From contig NW_023501069.1 of NCBI RefSeq assembly GCF_014066305.1, positions 532,001 through 596,000 on the forward strand: a stretch of 64,000 nucleotides of DNA, in the 5' to 3' direction. Of this stretch, positions 1 to 12,000 are shown in pieces. Both the position numbers and the translations under genes were made by a program. The notes beneath the pieces were generated by a model that was not told the DNA's origin, made no database searches, and worked only from the letters and a program-made list of their open reading frames with translations. Positions within the stretch are counted from its first letter, which is position 1, and each line of letters starts with the position of its first letter. The DNA is from Letharia columbiana. Its lineage: Eukaryota; Ascomycota; Lecanoromycetes; Lecanorales; Parmeliaceae.

Positions 1-2
1 CA

Positions 3-539
3 TCTTCCCCCGCCACACCCCCACCCTCTGCCGCATCTACCGTGCAATCCACACCGGCTTCCATCCAAGGCAGCGACAAGGGCCCCGACAACAGAGTCTT
101 CTTCTCCACGCCGCTGGCGGGACCGAGTGCCAGGATGCGCGGGCTGGCCAGAGGAGAGAAGGGACTGGCCCGTCCGCCGGAGCCGGATAATTGCTGCATG
201 AGCGGATGTGTGAATTGCGTCTGGGATGCCTATAGGGAAGAGGTGGAAGAGTGGGCTGCGGCGAGGAGGAGAAAGGATAGGGAACAGCAGAGGCATGCTA
301 CGAGTGGGCGGAGGAGGGTGGGGAGTGGGGAGGAAGGGAGGGTTAAAGGGATGGGTGTGGGTGATGGTGTGGATGAGGGAGGGGTGGGGGATTCGGATGA
401 GGTTGGGGGATTCAGGGGCTTGGATCTGGACGGGGACGATGAAGGGGCGTTGTTTGAGGGGGTGCCGGTGGGGATTCGGGAGTTTATGAATACGGAGAAG
501 AGGTTGAGGGATAGGAGGGCCGCGGAGCATGCAGGTTGA
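3..539 (+). CDS. Oxidoreductase-like domain protein (OXLD1/YPL107W type), 5' partial
   Basis: The reading frame is open from the left window edge to TGA at 537-539, so the N-terminus, where a mitochondrial targeting peptide is expected in this family, lies outside. The diagnostic part is the short block PPEPDNCCMSGCVNCVWDAY followed by REEVEEW (about 178-250), which fits the Oxidoreductase-like N-terminal domain: a proline-rich lead, then CC-x3-C-x2-C cysteines and WDxYxEE. Downstream is a low-complexity Gly/Asp/Glu stretch, then VGIREFMNTEKRLRDRR at the C-terminus, also usual in fungal members. Family members are mitochondrial; their biochemical role is poorly defined. The next gene (DPM3) is convergent. 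The in-frame GTG at 42 is not taken as the start, because the frame continues upstream of it and fungal genes start at ATG. Confidence 0.8.
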   Translation, partial: SSPATPPPSAASTVQSTPASIQGSDKGPDNRVFFSTPLAGPSARMRGLARGEKGLARPPEPDNCCMSGCVNCVWDAYREEVEEWAAARRRKDREQQRHATSGRRRVGSGEEGRVKGMGVGDGVDEGGVGDSDEVGGFRGLDLDGDDEGALFEGVPVGIREFMNTEKRLRDRRAAEHAG

Positions 540-911
540 AAGCGTTGGCGATGAGGAAGATTACAGTGCAAAGGTTGGTCGTGGCTCTTCGACTATTGGG
601 CAAGATCGAGCCTAGTGTCCGGGCCTGTGGTCTGACTGGCGTACCCAATGGGCATGGAGGCCCAAAACGTGGGTTGAGTGTTACATGAAGATACTTCGAT
701 ATGTCGATAGGTGAGCGTGGATTACTCGGCACCACCTCTGGCAAGACGAGTGGAGAGAGGGGGCCCTAGATCCAATAGAGGGTTGGATGGTATGGGTCAG
801 TCGGGCAAGGCGGACAACAGAATGTGGAGCCAGAGCGTGACTTGAGAAGAGCGATTTGGCTCAAGAGATCATCGGAAACTTTTATGCGACGCCTTCATAT
901 ATCGCACCATA
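540..911. other. Convergent intergenic region
   Basis: This is the 3' flank shared by the oxidoreductase-like gene (plus) and DPM3 (minus). It presumably holds both 3' UTRs and poly(A) signals. I see no supported gene; short open frames here are not conserved in codon use or context. Confidence 0.6.
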
Positions 912-1317
912 TCAATCCACATCGATCCCGTTCCTTTTCAGCTCTTGCCTTGCCATGTCAATCTCCCCCATCAACTCCTTGTGTGCTTCTGGTACATCAT
1001 TGAACGTGAAGACGCCCCATCCCAGCTTGAAGAGGAGGTAGGAACCGAAAGATACAAGGGCCCAGAGAGGGAACTGTGGGCAGGTATCATCAGCTTTGCA
1101 GTAGCTATGGGAGTCTGGGAGGGAGGGAAGCGTACGACTGGTATGACCTCGTCTTGTACGGTTTTGGTGAAGGGTACTACGTGGAGGAAGCAGGCGAGGT
1201 AGAGCTAGGAGGCCATCTTCATTAGTGAAGTGCAATTGGTGGCAGACTTGAGTGATCGAGGCAGCTCACAGAAGAGGCCAGCAGTGCCAGAGAGATGGTC
1301 TGTTGTGCCCTCGTCAT
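912..1317 (-). CDS. DPM3: Dolichol-phosphate mannosyltransferase subunit 3
   Basis: Three exons on the minus strand: 1317-1270, 1204-1136 and 1073-912, with GT...AG introns of 65 and 62 nt (1269-1205 and 1135-1074), giving 92 residues, the usual size for DPM3. Exon 1 encodes MTRAQQTISLALLASS and exon 2 continues LYLACFLHVVPFTKTVQ, together the first membrane helix and luminal turn. Exon 3 begins FPLWALVSFGSYLLF, the second helix, and carries the family hallmark LGWGVFTFNDVPEAHKELM and the C-terminal coiled tail ending GIDVD. DPM3 is the small ER membrane subunit that tethers and stabilises the catalytic DPM1 subunit of dolichol-phosphate mannose synthase, which supplies mannose for N-glycosylation, O-mannosylation and GPI anchors. 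All three exons stay in phase 0, which supports the splice model. The gene is divergent from the ARM-repeat gene at 1899. Confidence 0.93.
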
Positions 1318-1898
1318 GACTGGAGTTGTGGCTGCCGAGATGTCACTAATTGTAACGACCGCGATGAGGTTTCGATGCGGGGGACAGATTTGGTCTGCCC
1401 AATTTCCAGTCCACGGAGTAGTAGAAATGAAGCTTTTCCGAAAAGTTGTCGGGACCCGGAGCAACGTTTTGCCGAACCTCAACATTTCTCACCCTCTGTA
1501 TCACACAATCTCCAGTACCGTCTTGAATACAATAAGACGGCGCCTTTAGACCCTGAGACCCCAAAGTATCAACTAGCAAAGCTGTTATTCTTTTGGTAAT
1601 TACAGCCAGCATGATCGCTTGTTGCAGAAACCCGTCTTGTTCGGCATCGCTTGGCCTTCATGATCCATTTCTTAGCTTAATCTGGCATTTTGTTGAGGTT
1701 CGAGTGACGTGACTTTCTGCGTACAACTTGCGAATTCCAGTCTCAGTGGCGTCCTTCAAGTGTTGAATAAAAGACATTGAATGCATCCTTAGCAGTTTGA
1801 CGAATTGGGACCAAAAAGTAGCATCTTGTCTGCGGTCCGCACGGTGTAACAAGTCGCCCTTTTGAATGGTGCAAAATCCTTCATATATGCTAGACACC
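1318..1898. promoter_or_regulatory. Shared upstream region of divergent DPM3 and ARM-repeat genes
   Basis: This stretch of about 580 bases separates the start of DPM3 (minus) from the preferred start of the ARM-repeat gene (plus). By position it must hold both promoters and 5' UTRs. I see no clear TATA box. In-frame ATGs at 1866 and 1887 precede the preferred ATG at 1899, so the 5' UTR of the plus-strand gene is probably inside this interval. Confidence 0.5.
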
Positions 1899-4051
1899 AT
1901 GGAGGACCGACCGCCCATTATAACCGTGAAAGACTCCCCGTCCCCTTCTACTGGAGAAGTTACACCACAGCTTGAGTCGACAAAACCCCAAATGTTCCGT
2001 TTCTTGTCCAATATCTTCGAGGTTATCGTGCCTCGAGACCACACCGGCTCGGGCTTCGATGAATGGCCTGCACTTCTCGAGCGTGCAGATGGAGGTCTTG
2101 AAATTGGCAAAGCTTTGCGAACTGTGGTCTCTATCCTTCAATACCTGCGAGAGAAATCTCCTGCGATCATTGCACCTGCGACAAAGGTCCTAGCTGACGG
2201 TAGTCGGTATGGTAAGCTCGCGATGGTTGTTTCAGAGGTGTTGCAAGAAGGAGAGCTCCTGGCTGATACGCGCTCAGAGCCGTGGCGATTACCTTTCGGA
2301 GATGAGAAGATGTTGGACTTCTACCTTGATCTTCTTGCCGCAGATGAAATCGAGCATGATTGGACTCCGGATGCTCTGCGTTTAGTTGGCAATACTTGTG
2401 CCGATCTGGGTTCGTATCGAGACAAATTCCTCCCGTTCACAGCCACTGATCGGGATTCAAGACATCAACCGAGAGCGTGCACTTGCCAAGCTGAAGCTGC
2501 CAGCCTTGCTCGATCGCTTGCAAGAAGAGGGGAAAGCAAGCATTGCCATCGGTGTGCTATGTAACCTTTGTCTCGACTATGGTACATTATCCTCCATCCC
2601 ATCCAAACAGCCAGGCTAACGACTCTGAGAACTGGCGCAGGTAGCTTTGAGGGCTAACCGGCTATTTCCTAGCCTTATTACACTGCTCGAGCGCCGGTGT
2701 TACAAACAAGATTATCTCCCTCAAATTGCTCTCCTCTTAGACGTCGCCATTGAGGATTGTGAGTGCATGTGTAGGCCGCTTTTGGAGTGGAAACGCTGAC
2801 GAAAAGAGAACAGTCAATCCGGAGCTGTATTCCGATACTCAAGCGGTTACTATCATCCATCAAGCCCTCACAATACCGGGTGTAGACATTGAAACCCAAG
2901 TTTCCTTAGCAAATGCAATTGTTGCTCTTTTAAAGCACGAGCAAATCCAGAAGGCTTTGCTAGAAGATTACAAGTTGTCAATTATCCTTGATTTGTTTGT
3001 GTTCTCTTACACTCAAGATGCTGCAAGTACGAATTATTTTTCCACGTCGGAGTCCGAACCTCCATTGCACCACCCGGTGCAGGATCCGGAGGATGAAGCT
3101 CAACTTACGGCTTTGCGCTCCGCCTTGTCCGCGAAGTTGTGGGACATGACTGCGCTGACTGAATTTACTATCAAGTACCTGCCTGCATCGAAACTTGTTC
3201 AAAGACTCATCTCGTGGCTGTCGATAGATGAACCGCAGATGCAAGTCTGTGCTTGCAGTATACTTCGCAATGTGGCGAGCTCTGACCAAAATGCTACCGA
3301 CATGGTCAAGAATTTCAAGGTTCACTGGTTGCTCAGATCCCTCCTGGAGGACGTTAGCAATCTCCAAGTACTGGAAGAATCAATTCGACTCATGAAGAAT
3401 CTAGCAGTACCTGCAGCAAACAAAAAAGAACTCGAAAGTTTTGAAAGCGTTACATTAGTTTGGTCCAACTTCGAAAGTCCGACCTTACACTACGCAGCTG
3501 CCAGCCTCGTGAGACAGTTGGTTAGGGGATGCTTTGATAACGTTTATCGGTTTTTGAGACCGAACACCTCAGCTAAGGATGATAGCTACGCTTCCCGTCT
3601 TCTTCACCTCTATAGCAACACTAACGATCCAGCTATCAAGATCGAGGTTGCACGTACCATTGTAGAGGTATGGCGTACAGCCAACAGTGGTAACAGCGAG
3701 GAAGTCCGCTCTAGAGTATTTCGCGTGGAGAAAGCAGTGCGCGAGCTGAATTTGCGTCCTGACGAAATTGTCAAGCCCGTGGTAGCGATGATCGCAGAGT
3801 CTGGGAACCAGTCACTTGTAACAGAAGGATGGTTCGGCTTGGCTTTAATGACCAGCTCGGAGGAATGGGGTGAAGCCGTCTACAACGCATTGTGTGGAGA
3901 TGCAACCAAGGGAGTCTTCAAAGCAGCGGTCTCCAGTGAAGACGCGCATTCGAAGGACCGGGACAATGCCCGGATCCTCGTTGACAGGCTATTGAAGTAT
4001 AGTGTGGGTCTTCTTCCCCGCCATAAACGGTCACCCGACGACGCTCGCTGA
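1899..4051 (+). CDS. ARM-repeat protein, SmgGDS/RAP1GDS1-like (Rap1 GTPase-GDP dissociation stimulator family)
   Basis: Four exons: 1899-2409, 2462-2581, 2630-2758 and 2814-4051, with introns of 52, 48 and 55 nt that show GT...AG ends and branch-like CACTGAT, GCTAAC and GCTGAC. The spliced frame encodes 665 residues. The start at 1899 is chosen for its CACCATGG context; ATGs at 1866 and 1887 in the same frame would add 11 or 4 residues. The protein is all-helical with ARM/HEAT-like pairs; around the second splice it reads IGVLCNLCLDYELAQVALR and then SLITLLERR, and later SILRNVASSDQNATDMV and LVQRLISWL. SmgGDS proteins (about 600 residues) bind prenylated small GTPases such as Rho and Rap and influence their nucleotide exchange and membrane traffic. 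The SmgGDS assignment rests on overall helical-repeat character and recalled similarity of the conserved NRER...LDYE region; another ARM-family protein is possible. Confidence 0.72.
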
Positions 4052-4400
4052 CCACAGTATGCCAGGCTGACAAGCCTGCTCGACTCGAGGTTCTTAGATC
4101 TCTTGTGCCTAGCGGCAATCGTTACTCAGAGGTGGAATCCAGGTAGAGCTCGGAATTATCGTAACGAGATATTCCCAGACACAAGATCTCGAGATGGATG
4201 GAAGTGGTCTCCTCGAGCCGTATCATACTCTGGTCTCTTCGCGCTCCATGGACACCTTATTACACCCTCCATCCACACGTTGCAATACATGATGCTATCT
4301 CCAATTTAGATAGAAGTATGGTCCAAACCATAGAAAGGCACGCTTTGCAGGCATTCGCAATATTAGAGATGGTACTGCCTTGATCATCCTTTGTTTCAAG
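4052..4400. other. 3' flank of the ARM-repeat gene and transition to the AT-rich block
   Basis: Normal base composition continues to roughly 4,400 and then drops abruptly. No gene, tRNA or clear repeat is visible; small open frames here have no supporting features. Confidence 0.5.
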
Positions 4401-4864
4401 ACTCTAAGGGTCCCTTCGGTAACCACATATTTAAAACATCCCTATTTCAACTTTGGTCTTTAAGCAAGGGTATGATACCGTGCCAAGAGAACACACGATT
4501 ACACCCCGTAATCGCTTCGACGTTTATTCCGTAACACTTTCTTAGAGACCCTAAACCCCGTAATATGACAGTAATATCACCACCGATTAATACTATTCGA
4601 AAGAGTACAATTAATAAAAATAAGTCCTCTTATTCACTTAGGCGAAAAGCGTAAAATTTAAATCGCTATTACGTTAAGAGCTTTAATCTTTATAGATAAT
4701 TTATCTAGATATCGTCTTTTTTTATAGAACTCAAATTATAGATATTCTCGATAGATATTTTTAAATATTTAACCCTTAGGGGGAAAATCCCAAATAAAAA
4801 ATTTTAATTTTAAAATTAAATTTTATAAAATTTTTTTATAAATAAAAAAAAAAAAAAGGAAAAA

Positions 4865-4896
<32 letters not shown>

Positions 4897-5096
4897 AAAA
4901 AAAAAAAAAAAAAAATTTTTTAATAAAAAATTTTTTAAAAAAAAAAAAATATTTTATATAAAAAAAAAAAAAAAAATTAAAAAAAAAAATTAAAAAAAAA
5001 AAAAAAAAAAATTTTAAAAATAAAAAAAAAAAAATATAAAAAAAAATAAAAAAAAAAAAAAAAAAATTTTAAAAATATATAAATAAAAAAAAAAAA

Positions 5097-5134
<38 letters not shown>

Positions 5135-6028
5135 AAAAAAATTTTAAAAAAATAAAAAAAAATTATATAAAATATAAAAAAAAAAAAAAAAAAACCTTTT
5201 TAGCTATAAACTAGATTACTTAGAATCTTTAGACTATTATCTTTTAAGTCGTCTAGATTATCTAGATTACTTAGACTATTAATCGCGTTAAATAATATTT
5301 AAGTAAAATAGATATACTTATTAATTAACTATCGATTCGCGATATTAATAAATTACTTTCTAATATTAAATACTATAAAAAATATCGTACTAAGATTACT
5401 TATATTTTTCTTCGCGAGATTATTATATTTATTAGTCGAAAAGATATAATATAATATAAGATATTAATCTACTATATTATACTCTAATATAATATAGATT
5501 ATTAAGATTTATATAATCTTATATCTAATATAATATAAGATCTTAGCGAGATATCTTATAATATAATATATCTATAATATTATATTATAAAATAATATAT
5601 ATATAGAATATCTTAATTAGAATTTCTATATTTAGAAGTAATTATTTTAATTATTATTCTAATTAATAATTACGCTAAATTAATAAGATATAAAATTAAA
5701 TATAATTATATTTTATTACTTTATATATATAAAAGAAAGCGAGTTATATCTACTAATAATAAGAAAAGCTTATTTTTCTCTAATATTAGTCGTGTAAAAT
5801 TTATTAACACTTCGTAATTAAAGTCGTTAACGATAATTTTATATATCTATTATATATTTTTAATATCGCTATTTAATATAAAATTATACGTATTATAATT
5901 ATAGTCTTTTTATTAAATTATCGATTTAAAAAAGTTAATATATTTCTTAATATTCTCTCGAAAGTATTATAGCTTAATATAATAAGCTATATTTTTTTAA
6001 GCTATCTTCTCGCGATATATAAAAAAAG
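4400..6028. repeat. Left end of the RIP-degraded AT-rich block
   Basis: From about 4,400 the sequence becomes extremely AT-rich. Outside the poly(A) stretch annotated separately, the surviving C and G bases are mostly in CG, CT or AG contexts, while CA and TG are nearly absent, as expected after RIP. No open frame of coding quality is present. I cannot name the element or elements from which it derives. Confidence 0.7.
4828..5193. repeat. Near-pure A tract with scattered T (low complexity)
   Basis: For about 365 bases the plus strand is almost only A, broken by single T or short T runs and one GG near 4858. This differs from RIP DNA next to it, which keeps CG dinucleotides and TA alternation. 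It may be a real poly(A/T) tract or a low-quality consensus or gap-fill artefact. Confidence 0.8.
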
Positions 6029-6245
6029 ATTAGATATAAAAAGTATATAAAAGTATATTTAATAATTCTAGAATAAATTAACGATATCTATAATAATAAT
6101 TAAAATTAAAAATTAGATATACTTAAATAAGAGATAATTTTATATTATTTATATAATAGCGATAATAATAATTAAAATTAAAATATCGATTTAGATAATA
6201 TAGCTTTTATAGTAAACTTTTTATTATTATATACTAGATTAATTA

Positions 6246-8561
6246 TTAGTATATATAAAAGAATAAGGTAGGGCTGAACTAGAAAACCTTGAATTTATAT
6301 GTGCAGCCAATCATCAATTCGTTAGGTCTACGCTTTTTGGTTAGACACCGCGGGTAAATAAATTAGCGTCCGCAATTATTAAAAATCTACAAAAATCTAT
6401 GTGTAGAAGTCTTCCCCTCTGAAATAACCAGCTCCCTACGGATGCTATTACTTCATAATTTCGTAAATTATAGAGCTCAGTATACGCTTTCTAACGCTAT
6501 AAAAATAATGAAGTTTGGCCTACTATTGGTGGATGAAATAGATATTTAAATATAATAGTCACACCAAACGCGTCCGAGATCGGATAATAATCCTTCCACC
6601 TGTTTGTTTATGTAACCATTATTCTTCCACCACTCTACCAATTCTACCAATTCCATCAATATAAACACAATCGTCCTCGGTAACCCTCGCGGAAACGTTA
6701 CTAAACGCTTCAGGCACGTACACCCCTTTTACCCGCCTCTTAGAGCCCCTACTAACGCCCCCAGCCAGGCCACCCCTCGGCGAATCCGTTACTACTAGCA
6801 ATCGAGGCCGTAAGCGAGCCCAACAGCTACCTACTACTGCTCATAAACGCGTTAAAAGATCAAAAGAGCCCGAACAGATTCACGGCCATCGTCTTCCTCT
6901 ACGTACTCTCAAGCCAGCGGTACTCAACCAGCCGCTCAGTCAACACTACCTACCCTATCAGCTCAGCAATCCACTCAATCAGATCGTCAGCCAGTCACTC
7001 AGTCATCCACTCAGTCAGCCACTCAGCTAGCCACTCAGTCTGATACTCTATAAGAGGAGGAGCAAGAGGAGGAACTACAACAGGCAAATGCGGAGAACAC
7101 TACGGAGAAACCAAGCGGCAACAAGGCCACCATCGTCAAGAACACGGCTCAGCTCTCCAAGATCCCACGTCATATCAGTCATCCACTCAGTCAGCCACTC
7201 AGCTAGCCACTCAGTCTAATACTCTACAAGAGGAGGAGCAAGAGAAGGAACTACAACAGGCAAATGCGGAGAACACTGCGGAGAAACCAAGCGGCAACAA
7301 GGCCACCATCGTCAAGAACACGGCTCAGCTCTCCAAGATCCCACGTCATATCAGTCATCCACTCAGTCAGCCACTCAGCTAGCCACTCAGTCTGATACTC
7401 TATAAGAGGAGGAGCAAGAGGAGGAACTATAACAGGCAAATGCGGAGAACACTGCGGAGAAACCAAGCGGCAACAAGGCCCCCAGCACCAAGAACACGGC
7501 TCAGCTCTCCAAGATCCCACGTCATATACTCTCCACGGTTCCACATCAAATCATCACTCAGCAAGCGTCGTCAGCCAGTCACTTAGTTATCCACTCGGTC
7601 AGCCACTCAGCTAGCCACTCAGTCTAATACTCTACAAGAGGAGGAGCAAGAGAAGGAACTATAACAGGCAAATACGGAGAACACTGCGGAGAAACCAAGC
7701 GGCAACAAGGCCCCCAGCACCAAGAACACGGCTCAGCTCTCCAAGATCCCACGTCATATACTCTCCACGGTTCCACATCAAATCATCACTCAGCAAGCGT
7801 CGTCAGCCAGTCACTTAGTCATCCACTCAGTCAGCCACTCAGCTAGCCACTCAGTCTAATACTCTACAAGAGGAGGAGTAAGAGGAGGAACTACAATAGG
7901 CTAATGCGGAGAACACTGCGGAAAACACTACGGAGAACACTGCGGAGAAACCAAGCGGCAACAAGGCCATCATCGTCAAGAACACGGCTCAGCTCTCCAA
8001 GATCCCACGTCAAATCATCACTCAGCAAGCGGAGAACACCACTACAACTTGGCCTGTCATCCCCACTGCATTAATATAGTACATCACTGCAATGACGTCA
8101 TAAGAGGAGGATCTACTACGACGGTCACAGCCAATTAAGCCTCTGCAGAAGGAACATCGGACGATACATATTTAGACGAATTGAAACCATCCGATATCTT
8201 ACTCTGACAGCTATTTCATTATCCGAAAGATTTCACTGCGGCAGAAGATAATGTGGGATTCACACCACTAATTGGCATGTTGTCTCCATTTCTTTCCGAT
8301 ATTTCGATACTTCTTGCCATAAGGACATAGCCTTTCTCTGTTTTTTATAGGCAATTATTACGAATCAATCCTCCACACTCGATACACCTTCCTAATTAGG
8401 CCTTAGCGCGCCTCTCTCCGCACATATATACCTGTATTCGTATGTAGGTCAAAAACGCACAGCAAGCGATCAGAGTTCGATTTAACTTAGGGCTAGGGCT
8501 AAAATTCGATTTGACTTAGAAAAATCCAACTCCATGAATTTAATTCATGGGCCTTTACTTG
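6246..8561 (+). mobile_element. Helitron-like non-autonomous element, copy A (2.3 kb)
   Basis: The 5' end reads TTAGTATATATAAAAGAATA (TC in the less mutated copy at 41891), directly after a host A. The 3' end has the perfect palindrome ATGAATTTAATTCAT, a 13-nt spacer and CTTTACTTG, directly before a host T. Joining the flanks (…GATTAATTA + TATATAAATA…) reproduces the uninterrupted paralogous site at 20561-20590, so insertion was between A and T with no target duplication, the Helitron pattern. The 3' tetranucleotide is CTTG or CTCG rather than the canonical CTRR. There is no Rep/helicase gene. The interior is a tandem repeat array plus degraded coding-like sequence. It is much less AT-rich than its surroundings, so it is younger or only partly RIPed. 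Confidence 0.72.
6990..8020. repeat. Tandem array in Helitron copy A, units of about 177 and 232 bp
   Basis: Five units are marked by CATCCACTCAGTCAGCCACT-like sequence at about 7004, 7179, 7356, 7588 and 7820. Units alternate between about 177 bp and about 232 bp, the longer ones carrying an extra block around ACGGTTCCACATCAAATCAT. Within each unit GAGGAGGAGCAAGAG and GAACACTGCGGAGAAACC recur. One frame reads NTAEKPSGNKATIVKNTAQL repeatedly, so the array probably came from a repetitive coding region. The same units occur inverted in copy B at about 40,090-41,060. Confidence 0.75.
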
Positions 8562-8880
8562 TATATAAATAAAAATTTATAATTTTATCTTTTAGATGTA
8601 ATTATATTTAATATTTTAAGATTTTTATAATAGCTTAATATTTATTAGCTAGCGCGTTAATATTATTATATTTAAATTATAATAATACTTATTATTAAAT
8701 TTTATATTACACTCTCGAGTAATTTAAAAAATAAGATTTATTTAATTATTAGCGCGTATAATAGAATTATTCTTAATATTTATATCTTATTTAACTTCGA
8801 TATTATTTATTTCCTTCTAATTTAAATTCTTATCTTTATTTATATATATAATAATTCGCGCGATAAATAAAACTTTAAAC

Positions 8881-9063
8881 TATTAGAATCGGTATAGATA
8901 TAATATTAATATAGATATATTAAATAAGATAACTAGATATCGAATAGCTATATAGATAGAAGATATTAGATAGTAATAGATAGCTTTATTAAGATACGCT
9001 AGACTTTAATAAACTATAGAACTAGATAATATATTAAGAAAGATATAGAGTATAATTATAATA
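8881..9063 (-). repeat. Gypsy-1 LTR (3' LTR in element orientation)
   Basis: 183 bp, plus-strand ends TATTAGAATC...TATAATA, a RIPed TG...CA type terminus. It is directly preceded by the TAAAC target duplication. Confidence 0.88.
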
Positions 9064-12000
9064 CTACTCCTCTCTCTTATAGAATTATACTCTTATAATT
9101 AATAAGTAGAAGAGTAGTAAAACTAGTATATATACACGCTCGCTTGAAAGTTAATAAAATAATAAAGAATTTTTAATATCTAAGATCTTTAATACTATAA
9201 TCTTCCTCGACGATAGTATAAGTAATAAGAGCTTATATCTTAATCTTCGCGTTAATATTATTATTAGCTAGAGATATAATAAATATAGAAGTCTTAATTT
9301 AAAAGAAATTGATATAATAATAGACGAGTAGTAAATATAAGTATTTTGATAGGTGATAATAATTCTCGAGTTAATATTTTAGCGTAAAGAATATTAATAA
9401 AATAATATAAATTAATTAATTAAGAGATCTCGAATTAAATCGAGTTATAAGCGCTAAACTTTAATTTAATATTAAATTAATTTAATATAAACTTCTTCGT
9501 AATAAGCTATTTAGTTAATATTAATTATATCTAGCAATAGCGATAATAAAATCCGCGTGTAATCTAATATAGTCTCGAAATATATTAAGAGTTATATTAA
9601 TAAGAGAAGATAATCTAATAAATCTAAAATATAATTATTATAAAGTAATATAGGTCTAAAAAATTAAATTATAAACGTGAAGAAAATAAAGCTATTATAA
9701 AATATCGGATAATTTTAATTTATTTAAAAACGCGATATTCGAGATATTATCGAGCTTAATAAACTACTTATAAATATCGCTTATAAAAATCGTCGATTAT
9801 ATCTTAATAATTTTCAAATTCGCCACTATTTAAATTATATTATTTAAGATTCTTATTAAAACTCTTCTATTTTACTTGATATTTAAGGCGATTATTAATA
9901 AATTTAAAGACGATAATCTTCTCTATTATCTATTCGATTTAATTCTTAATAATAATATATTTTAATAGAGGATTAATTTATTTAGATAAGAGATCTATTA
10001 ATATAAGACTTAAGAGATTAAGATAAAATATATTATAAATCTTTATACTTACTAAGAGCTTTAAGTAATATAAAGTTCTTATAAGATCTATTACTTTAAA
10101 TAGATTATATCTCTTATTATTTAGTTTTTAAAATAATTAATTTAAGATAATATTCTTATTACTAAGAAAGATTATATTATTTACTTTAAAATTAATCTTC
10201 TAATATCGCTTATTAGTCTAGATTATTATAACCTTTTAAACGTAATTTATATTATTTCGAATATAATTAAAAACTTACTATATATATTTAATAATATCTT
10301 CTACTTAAATAGCGTAAAGGCGTTTATAAGTAATATTATAGTCGATAGTATCTAAACTAAAACTTATTCGAGAATAAAAGCTCTTATTTATAAAGAATAA
10401 TAAGATACTCGTTATTATAAAAGTAGTATTATTATTAATAAACTTAGTAATAAGTAATTATTTAAATTAATTATTTTATATATAATTATAATATATTTAA
10501 AGATAGCGTTTTATATTCTAATTAGCTTATTTAGTTTATTTATTAATTTTAAGATAAAAGGCTATTAATAGCTTAGCCTTAATTTTAAATTATTTATAAA
10601 AGACTTTTTATATTATCGATATAAATTGAGAGTCTCTATTTAAAATTATTAATGTCGATAGATTATATAAGTAAAAGACCTTCTTAAGTAATATATTAAT
10701 TATCTTTTCGACCGTAGTTTCTTTATTTATATTAAAGTACGCGATATAATATTATTTCTTAATAAATCGGTCTATCGCTATCTAGATAGCGTTATATTTA
10801 TTAAATATAGATAAACTCGTTACGAAGTCTATCGAGATATTCTATTATCGCTTTTAAGAAATTAATAGAGATTATAGTAGATTATATTCTCGATTATAAG
10901 AGATCTTAAATCTATAATAGATATAGTAGTTTTAGATATAGATAGTAATAATAGCTTTTATATCTCGCTAATAGTATTTTTACTTAAATAGCTTATAGAT
11001 ATAAACTATATCGAAATATTTATATAAAGATTAATTATATACTTTTTAAATAATATCGATATATAGACCTTTTAATATTTATAAGCGATTCTTATAATAG
11101 AGTATCTTATTCTCTATAGAGTACTTATTAAATATAACTTTATAGAGTTTATTCTTATCTTTCATAATTATCTTATAAATTTCATTATAGAACTTATTAG
11201 TCTTATTTTTTTAGACTATTTTATAGAAGATAGAGTTATTAATAATATAAATTTTAATATTTTTATTATTAAGTTTTAAGCGATTAGATATAAGTATTAT
11301 CTAATATTACTACTTTAAGTATTTATTCTTTAAACTATTTAGCTTAGAATTAATTATATATATAAATATATTAATCTTAATATTCTAAGATCTTAGATAA
11401 TAGATAATTTTAATATTAAATTTAAATAGTATATCTAAATAGCGAGTCTAGCGATAACTTAGATCTCTTTTTTTAATAAAGTATATTAAGCTCTTATAAT
11501 TCGTAAAGATCTTAATAGAGATATCGATATATTTTAACTTAGAATACTAATATTCTAGATAGCGAATAATAGTTAATAACTTCTTATTATAGATCTAATA
11601 GTTATACTTAGTTAAGATAAGATTTTTATTATAGAAAATTATTAAATATAAGACTTTATTATTATTATATTAAGATAAAATATTATTATTAATATAATTA
11701 GAGAAATTCGTTTTAAGTATAATATTCTTCGATCTATCGAAATAGTATAAAATCGAAGCTTTTATAATAGCTATCTTTAGTAAATAAAAGACTTTCTAAT
11801 AGATTAATAATTAATTAAATATTATTTTCTTAATTATAAGTTTTACTATTAATTTCACGATCTTTAAAAAATCTTTTATAAATTAATAATAGAAGTTATA
11901 AAAGCTAATAAAGATCTATATCTTCTTTAAATTAATAGAAGTAAACTATTTAATAATAATTTGAATTTTAATAGAATCTATTTATAGACTATTAATCGAA

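Noticed and set aside
230..571. Minus-strand Ser/Pro-rich frame of 113 codons
   Set aside because: Antisense to the G-rich low-complexity part of the oxidoreductase-like gene; composition reflects the purine-rich complement.
2978..3367. Minus-strand frame of 129 codons
   Set aside because: Antisense shadow of exon 4 of the ARM-repeat gene, which has consistent splicing and protein features.
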